DNA from: Pseudoflavonifractor sp. AF19-9AC
GTDB lineage: Bacteria > Bacillota > Clostridia > Oscillospirales > Oscillospiraceae
Assembly (NCBI RefSeq): GCF_003478995.1
Contig: NZ_QUGI01000006.1
Span: 77,003-141,002 of the forward strand
DNA length: 64,000 nt
Direction: 5' to 3'
The notes below the pieces were generated by a model, which worked only from the letters and a program-made list of their open reading frames with translations, searched no databases and was not told where the DNA came from. Within the stretch, counting starts at the first letter, position 1. Every line of letters starts with the position of its first letter. The position numbers and the translations under genes were made by a program. Below, piece after piece: positions 1-8,367 of the stretch.

Positions 1-2
1 GC

Positions 3-467
3 CGCACGGTTGACCCCCGCTTCCTGGAACAGCTCAACCGCAGGAAGCCCACCACCATGGCCGACCTTGCCGACATTTGGTATGGGAGCCAGGGTGCCAA
101 CTACGGCAGAAGCCAGCATTACAATGACAGCCGCTACCATATGCTCAACCTCCACGCCACCTTCACCAAGGGCACGGTCGAGTTCCGGCTTTTCCAATTC
201 GATGCCCCCGGCAACGGAAAACGCAACGGCCTTCACGCTGGCCAGTTGAAGAGCTACATCCAGCTTTGCCTGGCGCTCAGCCAGATGGCCAAGACGGTGC
301 GCACCGCCAGCCCCAAGCCCCAGCAGAACGAGAACCCCAAATACGCCATGCGCACCTGGCTCCTCCGCCTGGGTTTCATCGGCGATGAGTTTGAAACCGC
401 ACGAGACATCCTGACCCGCCGCCTTTCCGGTGACGCAGCCTTCCGCAACGGCAGAGCCGCCGCTTGA
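3..467 (+). CDS. Amidoligase-family protein, C-terminal part (5' end outside window)
   Basis: The frame is open from the window edge and ends at TGA 465-467, so only about the last 154 codons are present. The segment with GTVEFRLFQFD followed by a helical tail resembles the C-terminal half of the phage/plasmid amidoligase family (COOH-NH2 ligases of glutamine-synthetase-like fold), where the conserved E-F-R belongs to the active site. Such enzymes join an amino acid to a carboxylate by ATP-dependent amide formation; the substrate here is unknown. The next gene is a gamma-glutamylcyclotransferase-like protein, a pairing described for this family, which strengthens the call. An ATG at 57 exists inside the gene but is not the start. 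The assignment rests on motif and context, without an alignment. Confidence 0.6.
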   Translation, partial: RTVDPRFLEQLNRRKPTTMADLADIWYGSQGANYGRSQHYNDSRYHMLNLHATFTKGTVEFRLFQFDAPGNGKRNGLHAGQLKSYIQLCLALSQMAKTVRTASPKPQQNENPKYAMRTWLLRLGFIGDEFETARDILTRRLSGDAAFRNGRAAA

Positions 468-554
468 AGGACGCCGCCCAGAGGCCCCCGAACCCGCTGA
501 CGCGGGCTTTCGGTGGTAGAAGGGGTACGCACCCCGGAAAGGAAGGATCACGGA

Positions 555-1031
555 ATGAAAAGATACTACATTGCCTACGGGAGCAACCTCAATGTCCAGC
601 AGATGCGCTGGCGCTGCCCTGGGGCGCGGATCATTGGCACCGCGGAACTGCAGGACTACCGGCTCCTGTTCAAGGGCAGCAAGACCGGCTCCTATCTCAC
701 GGTCGAGCCGGAGAAGGGATGCACGGTCCCCGTTGCGGTCTGGGAGGTCACCGAGCAGGATGAACTGGCGCTGGACCGCTACGAAGGGTACCCCAGCTTC
801 TACTACAAAACCGAGATGACGCTGGATGTCAAAGGTATCCGCACCGGCAAGCTCCGGCGCAGGAGGGCTTTCGTGTACATCATGCGGGAGGAACGGCCCT
901 ACGGCGTTCCCGCCAACAGCTACTTGAGCATCTGCGGCCAGGGCTACCGATTCTTCGGATTCCCCGTTGACAAGCTCCTGGAAGCCTGTCGGTACAGCAG
1001 AGAAAGGATGAAGCACCATGAAGGAAGATAA
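555..1031 (+). CDS. Gamma-glutamylcyclotransferase-like (AIG2/GGCT fold) protein
   Basis: A protein of 158 aa starting at ATG 555 behind a GGAAAGGA ribosome binding site. The N-terminus carries the substrate-loop signature YGSNL (residues 6-10), and LDRYEGYP near residue 75 supplies the conserved acidic residue of the family. GGCT enzymes cleave gamma-glutamyl amide bonds with release of 5-oxoproline. Lying directly after an amidoligase, it could reverse, trim or regulate the amide linkage made by that enzyme; this is inference. The frame extends upstream to 513, but the ATG at 555 has the better ribosome binding site and begins exactly at the conserved beta strand. The 3' end overlaps the next gene by 14 bases. 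Confidence 0.8.
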   Translation: MKRYYIAYGSNLNVQQMRWRCPGARIIGTAELQDYRLLFKGSKTGSYLTVEPEKGCTVPVAVWEVTEQDELALDRYEGYPSFYYKTEMTLDVKGIRTGKLRRRRAFVYIMREERPYGVPANSYLSICGQGYRFFGFPVDKLLEACRYSRERMKHHEGR

Positions 1032-1224
1032 CGTTACCCGCCTGGCAATCTGCCCACGCTGCGGCCAGCCCTACTACGAACCTCCGGCGCTTTCCCGGCT
1101 GGACAACGAGACCCTCATCTGCCCGGACTGCGGCACACGGGAGGCGCTGGACAGCATTGGCGTTTCGCCTGAGGAGCAGGACTCCATTATCCAGACCATC
1201 CACCGCTGTCTGAGGTCGGAATGA
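1018..1224 (+). CDS. Small zinc-ribbon protein
   Basis: A 68-aa protein that begins inside the end of the GGCT gene, so the two are probably translationally coupled. Two CxxC pairs (CPRCG near residue 13 and CPDCG near residue 38) make a four-cysteine zinc ribbon. The acidic C-terminus has no recognisable catalytic motif. It looks like a small accessory of the amidoligase/GGCT cassette or a phage regulator; the function is unknown. Confidence 0.7.
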   Translation: MKEDNVTRLAICPRCGQPYYEPPALSRLDNETLICPDCGTREALDSIGVSPEEQDSIIQTIHRCLRSE

Positions 1225-1358
1225 AGATGTAAAACACACAATATCTGACCGCCATGTTTGTGTAGTATATTCCTCAGAATTGACTTGCTATTATTCGCTT
1301 TTAGAGCGAATATGTACACACCGAAAGGGAAAACACCGCTGAATTGGAGGACACGAAC
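1225..1358 (+). other. Short intergenic stretch with a dyad
   Basis: No gene fits here. An ATTCGCT/AGCGAAT inverted repeat (1293-1299 and 1305-1311) lies ahead of the next gene and could be an operator or hairpin. A TTGACT at 1280-1285 has no convincing -10 box at the right distance. Confidence 0.3.
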
Positions 1359-1655
1359 ATGAAGAAAACCACCGCCCAGAAGGCCGCGACCTACCGCCTG
1401 CCCGAAGCCACCACCCCGGAAAACCTGGAAATGAAGCTGATGAACAACCTGGGTACCATCCTTACCTTTGGAGACCGCATCCTCGCCGCCGGGTACTTCT
1501 ACGATCCCAACGGGCGCAGCTACTACGGCGCTGTGTACCGGTTCACCACCGAGGATCACACCTGCGAAGGCGACATCAAGCTGGTCAGCGTTTCGGATGA
1601 GACCTTCATCGACAACGGGCACGCCATGGCCTGGGCGATGAGCAAAGCGAACTAA
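1359..1655 (+). CDS. Conserved-looking phage hypothetical protein
   Basis: A protein of 98 aa from ATG 1359 with GGAGG at 1346-1350; the TTG at 1344 lies too close to that site to be the start. It is a soluble alpha/beta protein with no transmembrane segment and no motif I recognise. It sits just upstream of the terminase gene, where phages often keep small DNA-metabolism or regulatory genes, and an intrinsic terminator follows it, so it closes the early transcript. Confidence 0.6.
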   Translation: MKKTTAQKAATYRLPEATTPENLEMKLMNNLGTILTFGDRILAAGYFYDPNGRSYYGAVYRFTTEDHTCEGDIKLVSVSDETFIDNGHAMAWAMSKAN

Positions 1656-1711
1656 AGCAACCACAACATAACACCCTACAGGGATAGAGCCGGAAGGCTC
1701 TGTTCCTCGTT

Positions 1712-1735
1712 ACAGCCGCGCAGGGCTGTTTTTTT
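1712..1735 (+). terminator. Intrinsic terminator before the packaging genes
   Basis: ACAGCC (1712-1717) pairs with GGCTGT (1724-1729) and is followed by a run of seven T. It separates the small-gene cluster from the terminase gene. Confidence 0.7.
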
Positions 1736-1752
1736 ATGCTCATTTTACGGAG

Positions 1753-3363
1753 GTGACGGACATCAGAAAGCTCAAGAAATACACCCCAACGCCCTTCATG
1801 GCCAAGGGGTCACACTACGACAAAGCCCTGGCGGACTATGCCGTCAGCTTCATCCAATGTCTCTGCCACACCAAAGGCACCTGGGCGGGAAAGCCCTTCG
1901 AGCTGATCGACTGGCAAGAGCGCATCATCCGCGACCTGTTTGGCGTGGTCAAAGAGAACGGCTACCGCCAGTTCAACACCGCCTACATCGAGATCCCCAA
2001 GAAAATGGGCAAGTCGGAGCTGGCCGCTGCAGTGGCGCTTCTTCTCACCTGCGGGGACGGTGAGGAACGCGCCGAGGTATATGGCTGCGCTGCCGACCGC
2101 CAGCAGGCATCCATTGTTTTTGAGGTAGCGGCGGATATGGTGAAGATGTGTCCGGCGCTCTCCAAGCGGGTCAAGATCCTCGCGTCCCAGAAGCGCATCG
2201 TTTACCATCCCACCAACAGCTTCTACCAGGTGCTCTCGGCTGAGGCCTACTCCAAGCATGGCTTCAACATCCACGGCGTGGTTTTTGATGAGCTGCACAC
2301 CCAGCCAAACCGAAAGCTCTTTGACGTCATGACAAAGGGTTCCGGGGATGCCCGGATGCAGCCCCTCTACTTCCTGATCACCACGGCAGGGACGGATACC
2401 CGCTCAATCTGCTACGAGACACACCAAAAGGCCAAGGACATCCTGGAAGGCCGGAAAATCGACCCCACCTTCTACCCGGTTATCTACGGAGCCGATGAGG
2501 GGGATGACTGGACAGACCCCAAGGTGTGGAAGAAGGCCAATCCCTCTCTCGGCATCACGGTGGGCATCGATAAGGTCAAAACGGCCTGCGAGTCCGCCAA
2601 GCAGAACCCCGCCGAGGAAAACAGCTTCCGCCAGCTCCGGCTGAACCAGTGGGTCAAACAGGCGGTGCGCTGGATGCCCATGGAGAAATGGGACCGCTGC
2701 GCCTTTGCTGCCTCGGAGGACGCTCTGGAAGGCCGGGTCTGCTATGGCGGTCTGGATCTGTCCAGCACTACGGATATCACCGCCTTTGTGCTGGTCTTCC
2801 CGCCGCTGGACGAGGAGGACAAATACACTGTGCTGCCTTACTTCTGGATACCGGAGGACAACATCGACCTGCGCGTCCGCCGCGACCATGTGCCTTACGA
2901 TGTCTGGGAGCGGCAGGGGTACCTCCAGACCACGGAGGGAAATGTAGTCCACTACGGCTACATCGAAAAGTTCATCGAGCGGTTGGGAGAGCGGTTCAAC
3001 ATCCGGGAGATTGCCTTTGACCGCTGGGGCGCCGTGCAGATGGTGCAGAATCTGGAGGGCATGGGTTTCACGGTGGTTCCCTTCGGACAGGGCTTCAAGG
3101 ATATGTCCCCGCCCACCAAGGAGCTGATGAAACTGGTGCTGGAGGAACGCATCGCCCATGGGGGCCATCCCGTCCTCCGCTGGATGATGGACAACATCTA
3201 CATCCGCACCGACCCGGCGGGGAACATCAAGCCGGACAAGGAAAAATCCACAGAAAAAATCGATGGCGCCGTTGCCACCGTTATGGCCCTTGATCGGGCC
3301 ATCCGATGCGGCAACGACACCAGCGAGTCGGTCTATGACAGCAGAGGGCTGCTGTTCATTTGA
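1753..3363 (+). CDS. terL: Phage terminase large subunit
   Basis: A protein of 536 aa, normal for HK97-like TerL. The ATPase domain has the Walker A variant IPKKMGKS at residues 81-88 and Walker B VVFDELH near 176-182. The C-terminal RNase H-like nuclease starts with GLDLSS near residue 334. It pumps DNA into the prohead and cuts concatemers at the portal. The start is uncertain: the only upstream candidate is GTG 1753, which directly abuts the ACGGAGG site; ATG 1798 (residue 16) is the alternative. No small terminase subunit is visible upstream in the window. The gene ends 7 bp before the convergent flavin reductase gene. Confidence 0.95.
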   Translation: MTDIRKLKKYTPTPFMAKGSHYDKALADYAVSFIQCLCHTKGTWAGKPFELIDWQERIIRDLFGVVKENGYRQFNTAYIEIPKKMGKSELAAAVALLLTCGDGEERAEVYGCAADRQQASIVFEVAADMVKMCPALSKRVKILASQKRIVYHPTNSFYQVLSAEAYSKHGFNIHGVVFDELHTQPNRKLFDVMTKGSGDARMQPLYFLITTAGTDTRSICYETHQKAKDILEGRKIDPTFYPVIYGADEGDDWTDPKVWKKANPSLGITVGIDKVKTACESAKQNPAEENSFRQLRLNQWVKQAVRWMPMEKWDRCAFAASEDALEGRVCYGGLDLSSTTDITAFVLVFPPLDEEDKYTVLPYFWIPEDNIDLRVRRDHVPYDVWERQGYLQTTEGNVVHYGYIEKFIERLGERFNIREIAFDRWGAVQMVQNLEGMGFTVVPFGQGFKDMSPPTKELMKLVLEERIAHGGHPVLRWMMDNIYIRTDPAGNIKPDKEKSTEKIDGAVATVMALDRAIRCGNDTSESVYDSRGLLFI

Positions 3364-3370
3364 TATGGTT

Positions 3371-3937
3371 TTATTTTTTTAACTTCAAGCCATCTTTAAA
3401 TGCTTCTCCTACACGGTCAGTTACTTTATAATAGCCATGTGTATAGGGGTCAAATGCGATAGCGTTCACCAGTGAAATATCCAGCTTACCATCCCGAAGG
3501 ACGCTTTCATCGGCTGTGACTTTTACTACCTTGCCAATCACGCCGCATCCATACTCGTTGCTCTGATACTCGATGAATTTGCATTCCAGACAAAGAGGGA
3601 ACTCATTGATTACAGGGGCATCTACCGTCTCCGCTTTTGTTGCGGTGAGACCCGCCTGACCCAATTTATCCGAAACACGGTTACCGGAAACAACGCCAAA
3701 GTAGTCAGCCTCCACAACGTGGGCGGCATCGGCAATGCTGACGGTAAATCCGCCACGCGTTTTGATATTCTTTACGGTTTTGTGACTCTCAGTCAGGTTT
3801 AGCGCGACAGTATCGCGCTCCTGCATTGTTCCCCAGGCGGCATTCATCACATTTACAGTTCCATCCTCGTTATAGGTGGCTACCATCAGAACAGGCATGG
3901 GGAAAATGCCTTCAGTAATTTTCAATTCTTTTCTCAT
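3371..3937 (-). CDS. Flavin reductase-like domain protein (cargo in prophage)
   Basis: A protein of 188 aa of the FMN-binding split-barrel (flavin reductase-like) family: the N-terminal PMPVLMVATYNEDG strand, ESHKTVKNI, and a later GVIGKVV strand fit that fold. Members bind FMN and act as NAD(P)H:flavin oxidoreductases or FMN-dependent reductases of quinones and electrophiles. The gene is antisense to the phage structural genes, lies between terL and the portal gene, and is clearly more AT-rich than both. It is divergent from an HxlR regulator, which probably controls it. This has the layout of a cargo gene acquired by the prophage, not of a virion gene. Confidence 0.85.
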   Translation of the reverse strand: MRKELKITEGIFPMPVLMVATYNEDGTVNVMNAAWGTMQERDTVALNLTESHKTVKNIKTRGGFTVSIADAAHVVEADYFGVVSGNRVSDKLGQAGLTATKAETVDAPVINEFPLCLECKFIEYQSNEYGCGVIGKVVKVTADESVLRDGKLDISLVNAIAFDPYTHGYYKVTDRVGEAFKDGLKLKK

Positions 3938-3962
3938 GCTGCTTGCCTCGCTTTTTTAAAGA

Positions 3963-3991
3963 TTGACACCTACGGTGCTTTCCCTTATAAT
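3963..3991 (+). promoter_or_regulatory. Sigma-A promoter for the HxlR gene
   Basis: TTGACA (3963-3968), 17-bp spacer and TATAAT (3986-3991) point rightwards towards the HxlR gene. A perfect 7-bp dyad, GCCAGTA (3996-4002) with TACTGGC (4019-4025), lies just downstream and is a likely HxlR operator; it includes TCAAGTACT. Confidence 0.75.
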
Positions 3992-4062
3992 TATAGCCAG
4001 TAGCAAACAAAATTCAAGTACTGGCATTTGAGAAAGGTACTATCCTAAAAGGAAGTGTGACA

Positions 4063-4395
4063 ATGATTCGTAACTACATCGAGAATGCGAATTTTGAGGA
4101 TACTGGCTTCAGCTACACCATGTCGCTGATTTCCGGCAAGCACAAAATGGTGATTCTCTATTGTTTGATGGAGTTTGAAATCGTGCGGTTCAATGAACTG
4201 AAACGCTATCTGGGAAATGTATCCGATAAGACTTTAAGCACAAACCTGAAAGAGTTAGAATCAGCTCATCTCGTAGAGCGAAAAGAATATCCGCAAATTC
4301 CGCCAAAAGTAGAGTACTCTCTCAGTGAGCGGGGCAAGTCACTTATGAAAATTTTAGACCAGCTCTGCACATGGGGAGAGGAAAACAGGGTGTAA
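4063..4395 (+). CDS. HxlR-family winged-helix regulator
   Basis: A protein of 110 aa from ATG 4063 (AAAGGAAG upstream; a GTG two codons earlier is possible). It shows the HxlR pattern: GKHKMVILYCL helix, VRFNELKRYL, the recognition helix VSDKTLSTNLKELE and the wing VEYSLSERG. HxlR proteins are dimeric regulators, often responding to quinones, aldehydes or oxidants. The usual N-terminal CP pair is missing; the only Cys near the dimer region is in ILYCL. It is divergent from the flavin reductase gene across a 125-bp space with a dyad, so it is the probable regulator of that gene. Confidence 0.85.
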   Translation: MIRNYIENANFEDTGFSYTMSLISGKHKMVILYCLMEFEIVRFNELKRYLGNVSDKTLSTNLKELESAHLVERKEYPQIPPKVEYSLSERGKSLMKILDQLCTWGEENRV

Positions 4396-4479
4396 TCTTT
4401 TCTCAATTTAAAAGTATTCTAAGCATCTATCGAAAGGTAGGTGCTTTTCTTATGCCCATTTTTAAGGATGGTGATGTGT

Positions 4480-5847
4480 ATGGGCATCTTTTCCGGCTTG
4501 TTCAAATCCCGCGACAAGCCCCAGAACCGGACATCCGGCAGTGGGTACAGCTTCTTCTTCGGCGGCTCCACCGCCGGCAAGAACGTCAACGAGCGTTCCG
4601 CCATGCAGATGACCGCTGTGTACTCCTGCGTCCGCATCCTGGCGGAAGCGGTGGCGGGTCTGCCGCTGCACCTCTACCGCTACAAGGAGGATGGCGGCAA
4701 GGAAAAGGCGCTGGACCATCCGCTCTATAATCTTCTCCACGATGAGCCGAACCCGGAGATGAGTTCCTTCGTATTCCGGGAGACGCTCATGACCCATCTG
4801 CTCCTGTGGGGCAACGCCTACGCCCAGATTATCCGCAACGGCAAGGGCGAGGTCATCGCCCTCTATCCGCTGATGCCAAACCGCATGGTGGTGGACAGGG
4901 ACACCAAGGGCCGGCTCTACTACCAATACACCACCAGCACCGAGGACGCTCCCACCATGAAGGGCGTCACCGTCAACCTGCCGCCTTCGGATGTGCTGCA
5001 CATCCCCGGTCTGGGTTTTGACGGGCTGGTGGGCTACAGCCCCATTGCCATGGCCAAGAACGCCATCGGCATGGCGATTGCCTGTGAGGAGTACGGGGCC
5101 AAGTTCTTCGCCAACGGCGCGGCTCCCGGCGGTGTGCTGGAACATCCCGGCACCATCAAAGACCCCCAGCGGGTGCGGGAGAGCTGGCAGTCCACCTTCG
5201 GCGGCAGCGGCAACAGCAACAAGATCGCCGTGCTGGAGGAGGGCATGAAGTACACGCCCATTGGCATCTCGCCGGAGCAGGCGCAGTTTTTGGAGACGCG
5301 AAAATTCCAAGTCAATGAGATCGCTCGAATTTTCCGAGTGCCGCCCCACATGGTGGGCGACCTGGAAAAGTCGAGCTTTTCTAATATCGAGCAGCAGTCT
5401 CTGGAGTTCGTGAAATACACGCTGGACCCCTGGGTGATCCGCTGGGAGCAGACCATTCACCGGTCGCTCCTCCTGCCGGACGAGAAATCGCAGTATTTTG
5501 TAAAGTTCAATCTAGAGGGCCTGCTTCGCGGCGACTATCAGAGCCGCATGAACGGGTACGCCATTGGTCGGCAGAACGGCTGGATGTCCGCCAACGACAT
5601 CCGGGAACTGGAGAACCTCGACCGCATTCCCGCTGAAGAGGGCGGCGACCTGTACCTGATCAACGGCAATATGCTCCCGCTCAAGGACGCGGGGGCTTTT
5701 GCAGATACCGAATCCAACGATGACGGAAAGGAGGAAAATGCCGATGAAGAAGTTTTGGAAGTGGAAGAATCAAGCCCAGACGGAGACGGCTCCGGCGGAA
5801 CGGACGCTGTATCTGAACGGCACCATCGCCGAGGAAAGCTGGTTTGA
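4480..5847 (+). CDS. Phage portal protein (HK97 family)
   Basis: A protein of 455 aa. The start MGIFSGLF at ATG 4480 is typical of HK97-type portals; upstream in-frame starts at 4441, 4468 and 4474 are less likely. Recognisable blocks are the MQMTAVYSCVRILAEAVA helix near residue 45, the QIIRNGKGEVIALYPL strands, VLHIPGLGFDGLVGYSP, and the REIARIFRVPPHMVGDLE-like segment near residue 285. The portal is the dodecameric vertex through which DNA enters and leaves. The 3' end overlaps the protease gene by 110 bases in another frame. Confidence 0.95.
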   Translation: MGIFSGLFKSRDKPQNRTSGSGYSFFFGGSTAGKNVNERSAMQMTAVYSCVRILAEAVAGLPLHLYRYKEDGGKEKALDHPLYNLLHDEPNPEMSSFVFRETLMTHLLLWGNAYAQIIRNGKGEVIALYPLMPNRMVVDRDTKGRLYYQYTTSTEDAPTMKGVTVNLPPSDVLHIPGLGFDGLVGYSPIAMAKNAIGMAIACEEYGAKFFANGAAPGGVLEHPGTIKDPQRVRESWQSTFGGSGNSNKIAVLEEGMKYTPIGISPEQAQFLETRKFQVNEIARIFRVPPHMVGDLEKSSFSNIEQQSLEFVKYTLDPWVIRWEQTIHRSLLLPDEKSQYFVKFNLEGLLRGDYQSRMNGYAIGRQNGWMSANDIRELENLDRIPAEEGGDLYLINGNMLPLKDAGAFADTESNDDGKEENADEEVLEVEESSPDGDGSGGTDAVSERHHRRGKLV

Positions 5848-6481
5848 CGATGACGTCACGCCCCAGCTTTTCAAAGAGGAGCTGATGGCCGGGGACGGGA
5901 ACATCACCGTCTGGATCAATTCTCCCGGCGGCGACTGTGTGGCGGCGGCTCAAATCTACAATATGCTGATGGACTACCCCCACGATGTGACCGTGAAGAT
6001 CGATGGCATCGCGGCGTCCGCCGCATCCGTCATCGCCATGGCGGGCACCAGGGTCCTCATGTCCCCGGTGTCTATGCTCATGATCCACAACCCCATGACT
6101 GTTGCCATGGGCGACACCGGCGAGATGCAGAAGGCCATCGAGATGCTCTCCAGCGTCAAGGACTCCATCATCAACGCCTACGAGATCAAGACCGGCCTGT
6201 CCCGCGCCAAGCTGTCCCACCTCATGGACGCCGAGACCTGGATGGACGCCGGAAAGGCGGTGGAGCTGGGCTTCGCCGATGAGGTGATGAAGCGCCCCGC
6301 CGAAACCGAGGATATGGAACCCCCGGCGGTTACCATGCTGTATTCCAAGGCGGCGGTGGTCAATTCCCTCATGGACAAGATCGCCGAGAAATGCAAAACC
6401 AACCGACTCGCCCCCAAGGCGGAACCCAAGGGCCGCTCCGTAGACGATCTCTACGAGCGGCTCAATCTTTTGAAACATTAA
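5738..6481 (+). CDS. ClpP-like prohead protease (S14 family)
   Basis: A protein of 247 aa from ATG 5738 with AAAGGAGG upstream. The Clp fold is clear: ITVWINSPGGD near residue 55, then GIAASAAS with the nucleophile at about Ser94, and SMLMIHNP with the catalytic His at about 117. In HK97-like phages with this gene order the protease cleaves the capsid scaffold (delta) domain during prohead maturation. It begins inside the end of the portal gene, and the capsid gene follows 15 bp later, the usual portal-protease-capsid trio. Confidence 0.95.
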   Translation: MPMKKFWKWKNQAQTETAPAERTLYLNGTIAEESWFDDDVTPQLFKEELMAGDGNITVWINSPGGDCVAAAQIYNMLMDYPHDVTVKIDGIAASAASVIAMAGTRVLMSPVSMLMIHNPMTVAMGDTGEMQKAIEMLSSVKDSIINAYEIKTGLSRAKLSHLMDAETWMDAGKAVELGFADEVMKRPAETEDMEPPAVTMLYSKAAVVNSLMDKIAEKCKTNRLAPKAEPKGRSVDDLYERLNLLKH

Positions 6482-6496
6482 AGGAGGAAAACTACC

Positions 6497-7696
6497 ATGA
6501 CTATTTTGGAACTGCGTGAGAAGCGCGCCAAGGCCTGGGACGCTGCCAAGGCTTTCCTGGACTCCCACCGCACCGACAGTGGCGTCCTGTCTGCCGAGGA
6601 TGATGCCACCTACTCCCGTATGGAGCAGGAGATCACCGACCTGGGCAAGGAAATCGCCAGGATGGAACGCCGTGAGGCATTGGACGCTGAACTGAACCGC
6701 CCTGTAAACAAGCCCCTGACTGGCAAGCCGATGTCCGGCAATGATACTGCCAAGGCGGGCCGCGCCACCGATGAATACCGCCAGAACTTCTGGAATGCAA
6801 TGCGGGCCAAGGTACCTATGCCCGGTGTGCTGAATGCCCTGCAGGTCGGTACCGACTCCGAGGGCGGATATCTGGTGCCGGACGAGTTTGAGCGCACCCT
6901 GGTGCAGGCACTGGAGGAGGAGAACATCTTCCGCCAGCTTGCCAAGGTAATCCAGACCTCCAGCGGCGATCGGAAGATCCCTGTGGTGGCCACCAAGGGC
7001 ACTGCCAGCTGGATCGATGAGGAAGGTGCCTTCGTAGAGAGCGATGATGCCTTCAGCCAGGTGTCCATCGGTGCCTACAAGCTGGGAACCCTCATCAAGG
7101 TCTCCGAGGAACTGATGAATGACAGCATCTTTGACCTGGAGAGCTACATCTCCGCCGAGTTTGCCCGCCGCATCGGGGCCAAGGAGGAGGAAGCCTTCTT
7201 CACCGGTGACGGCAGCGGTAAGCCTCTGGGCATTCTGGCTGCCTCCGGCGGTGCAGAGACTGGTGTCACAGCTGCCTCCGCTACCGCCATCACCGCTGAC
7301 GAACTGATGGATCTGTTCTACAGTCTGAAGGCCCCCTATCGCAAGAATGCGGTGTGGGTGCTGAACGACTCCACCATCAAGGCCATCCGCAAGCTGAAGG
7401 ACAACAGCGGTCAGTACCTGTGGCAGCCCTCTCTGGTGGCAGGCACTCCCGACACCATTCTGGGCAGACCGGTCAAGACCTCTGCCTTCATGCCCGCCAT
7501 CGGTGCCAGCCAGAAGACCATCGCCTTTGGTGATTTCCAGTACTACTGGATCGCAGACCGGCAGGGTCGCTCCTTCCGTCGACTCAATGAGCTGTATGCC
7601 GCCAACGGTCAGGTCGGCTTCCTTGGCACCCAGCGGGTGGACGGTAAGCTGATTCTGCCGGAGGCCATCAAGATTCTGAGCCAGAAGGAGGCGTAA
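6497..7696 (+). CDS. Major capsid protein (HK97 fold)
   Basis: A protein of 399 aa with AAAGGAGG just before ATG 6497. The first ~110 residues are charged and helical, with a heptad-like pattern (ITDLGKEIARMERREALD), matching the delta scaffold removed by the protease. The HK97 core begins near GTDSEGGYLVPDEF (residue 117) and includes KVSEELMNDS, AEFARRIGAKEEEAFFTGDG and a C-terminal domain with FGDFQYYWIADR. About 415 copies would form a T=7 head in HK97; the number here is not known. Codon bias towards common codons fits high expression. Confidence 0.95.
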   Translation: MTILELREKRAKAWDAAKAFLDSHRTDSGVLSAEDDATYSRMEQEITDLGKEIARMERREALDAELNRPVNKPLTGKPMSGNDTAKAGRATDEYRQNFWNAMRAKVPMPGVLNALQVGTDSEGGYLVPDEFERTLVQALEEENIFRQLAKVIQTSSGDRKIPVVATKGTASWIDEEGAFVESDDAFSQVSIGAYKLGTLIKVSEELMNDSIFDLESYISAEFARRIGAKEEEAFFTGDGSGKPLGILAASGGAETGVTAASATAITADELMDLFYSLKAPYRKNAVWVLNDSTIKAIRKLKDNSGQYLWQPSLVAGTPDTILGRPVKTSAFMPAIGASQKTIAFGDFQYYWIADRQGRSFRRLNELYAANGQVGFLGTQRVDGKLILPEAIKILSQKEA

Positions 7697-7754
7697 CACA
7701 CAGCGGCATCGGAGATTCTCCCTCCGATGCCGCTCCACCAAGGGAGGTGCCATT

Positions 7755-8033
7755 ATGACCGTAACCCTGGAGGAGGTGAAAACCTACCTTCGCATTGACT
7801 ATGAGGATGAGGATGTCCTGCTCCAGACCCTTATTCAAGCTGCCACGGAGTTGTGTGCCGATGTGGTCCGCATTCCGGCGGCGGAGCTGATGGAGCAGGT
7901 CAACCCCAACCTTCACACAGCAGTGCTTTACACCGTTGCTTACCTCTACGAGCATCGGGAGGAGGCAGACCATCGGACCCTAACCCTGACCCTTCGCAGT
8001 CTGCTCTTTGGTGTACGAAGGGAGGGCTTTTGA
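7755..8033 (+). CDS. Head-tail connector (gp6-like adaptor)
   Basis: A protein of 92 aa beginning TVTLEEVKTYLRIDYEDED, the hallmark N-terminus of the phage DNA-packaging/connector family (HK97 gp6-like), followed by helices and an AVLYTVAYLYEHRE segment. It forms the ring below the portal. The stop codon overlaps the next start (TGATG), so the two are coupled. Confidence 0.88.
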   Translation: MTVTLEEVKTYLRIDYEDEDVLLQTLIQAATELCADVVRIPAAELMEQVNPNLHTAVLYTVAYLYEHREEADHRTLTLTLRSLLFGVRREGF

Positions 8034-8365
8034 TGGAGATCGCACTGCTGAATGTTCGAATCACCATTCAGAAGAATGCAGTGGTCACAGACGGGATCGG
8101 CAACCATATGAACCGATGGACGGACTACTACACCTGCCACGCCACCGTCAGCGGTGAGGGCGGGAAGGAAGCTCTGTCTGCCGGACAGACGCTTGCCGAG
8201 GAGACAGCGGATTTCACCATCCGTTACTGCGGCAAAGCAAAGGAAATCACCTCCACAGGCTACCGAGTCCTGATGGGCGGTGAACACTACGACATTGTGG
8301 CTGTGGACCACCAGAATTATAAGCGCAGGAGCCTCAAGCTCCGCTGCCGGAAAGGAGGCCATTGA
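8033..8365 (+). CDS. Head closure protein (SPP1 gp16-like)
   Basis: A protein of 110 aa from ATG 8033, inside the stop of the preceding gene. The beta-barrel pattern with VRITIQKN, DYYTCHATVSGEGG, ADFTIRYCGKAKEI and a YDIVAVDHQNYKRRSLKLRC ending is that of phage head-tail joining/head closure proteins. It would plug the connector after packaging. An upstream in-frame extension to 7853 overlaps the connector gene and is unlikely. Confidence 0.85.
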   Translation: MEIALLNVRITIQKNAVVTDGIGNHMNRWTDYYTCHATVSGEGGKEALSAGQTLAEETADFTIRYCGKAKEITSTGYRVLMGGEHYDIVAVDHQNYKRRSLKLRCRKGGH

Positions 8366-8367
8366 CC

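Noticed and set aside
5681..7753. A 690-codon open frame on the minus strand opposite the protease and capsid genes
   Set aside because: It mirrors GC-rich codons of well-identified phage genes and has no domain or ribosome binding site.
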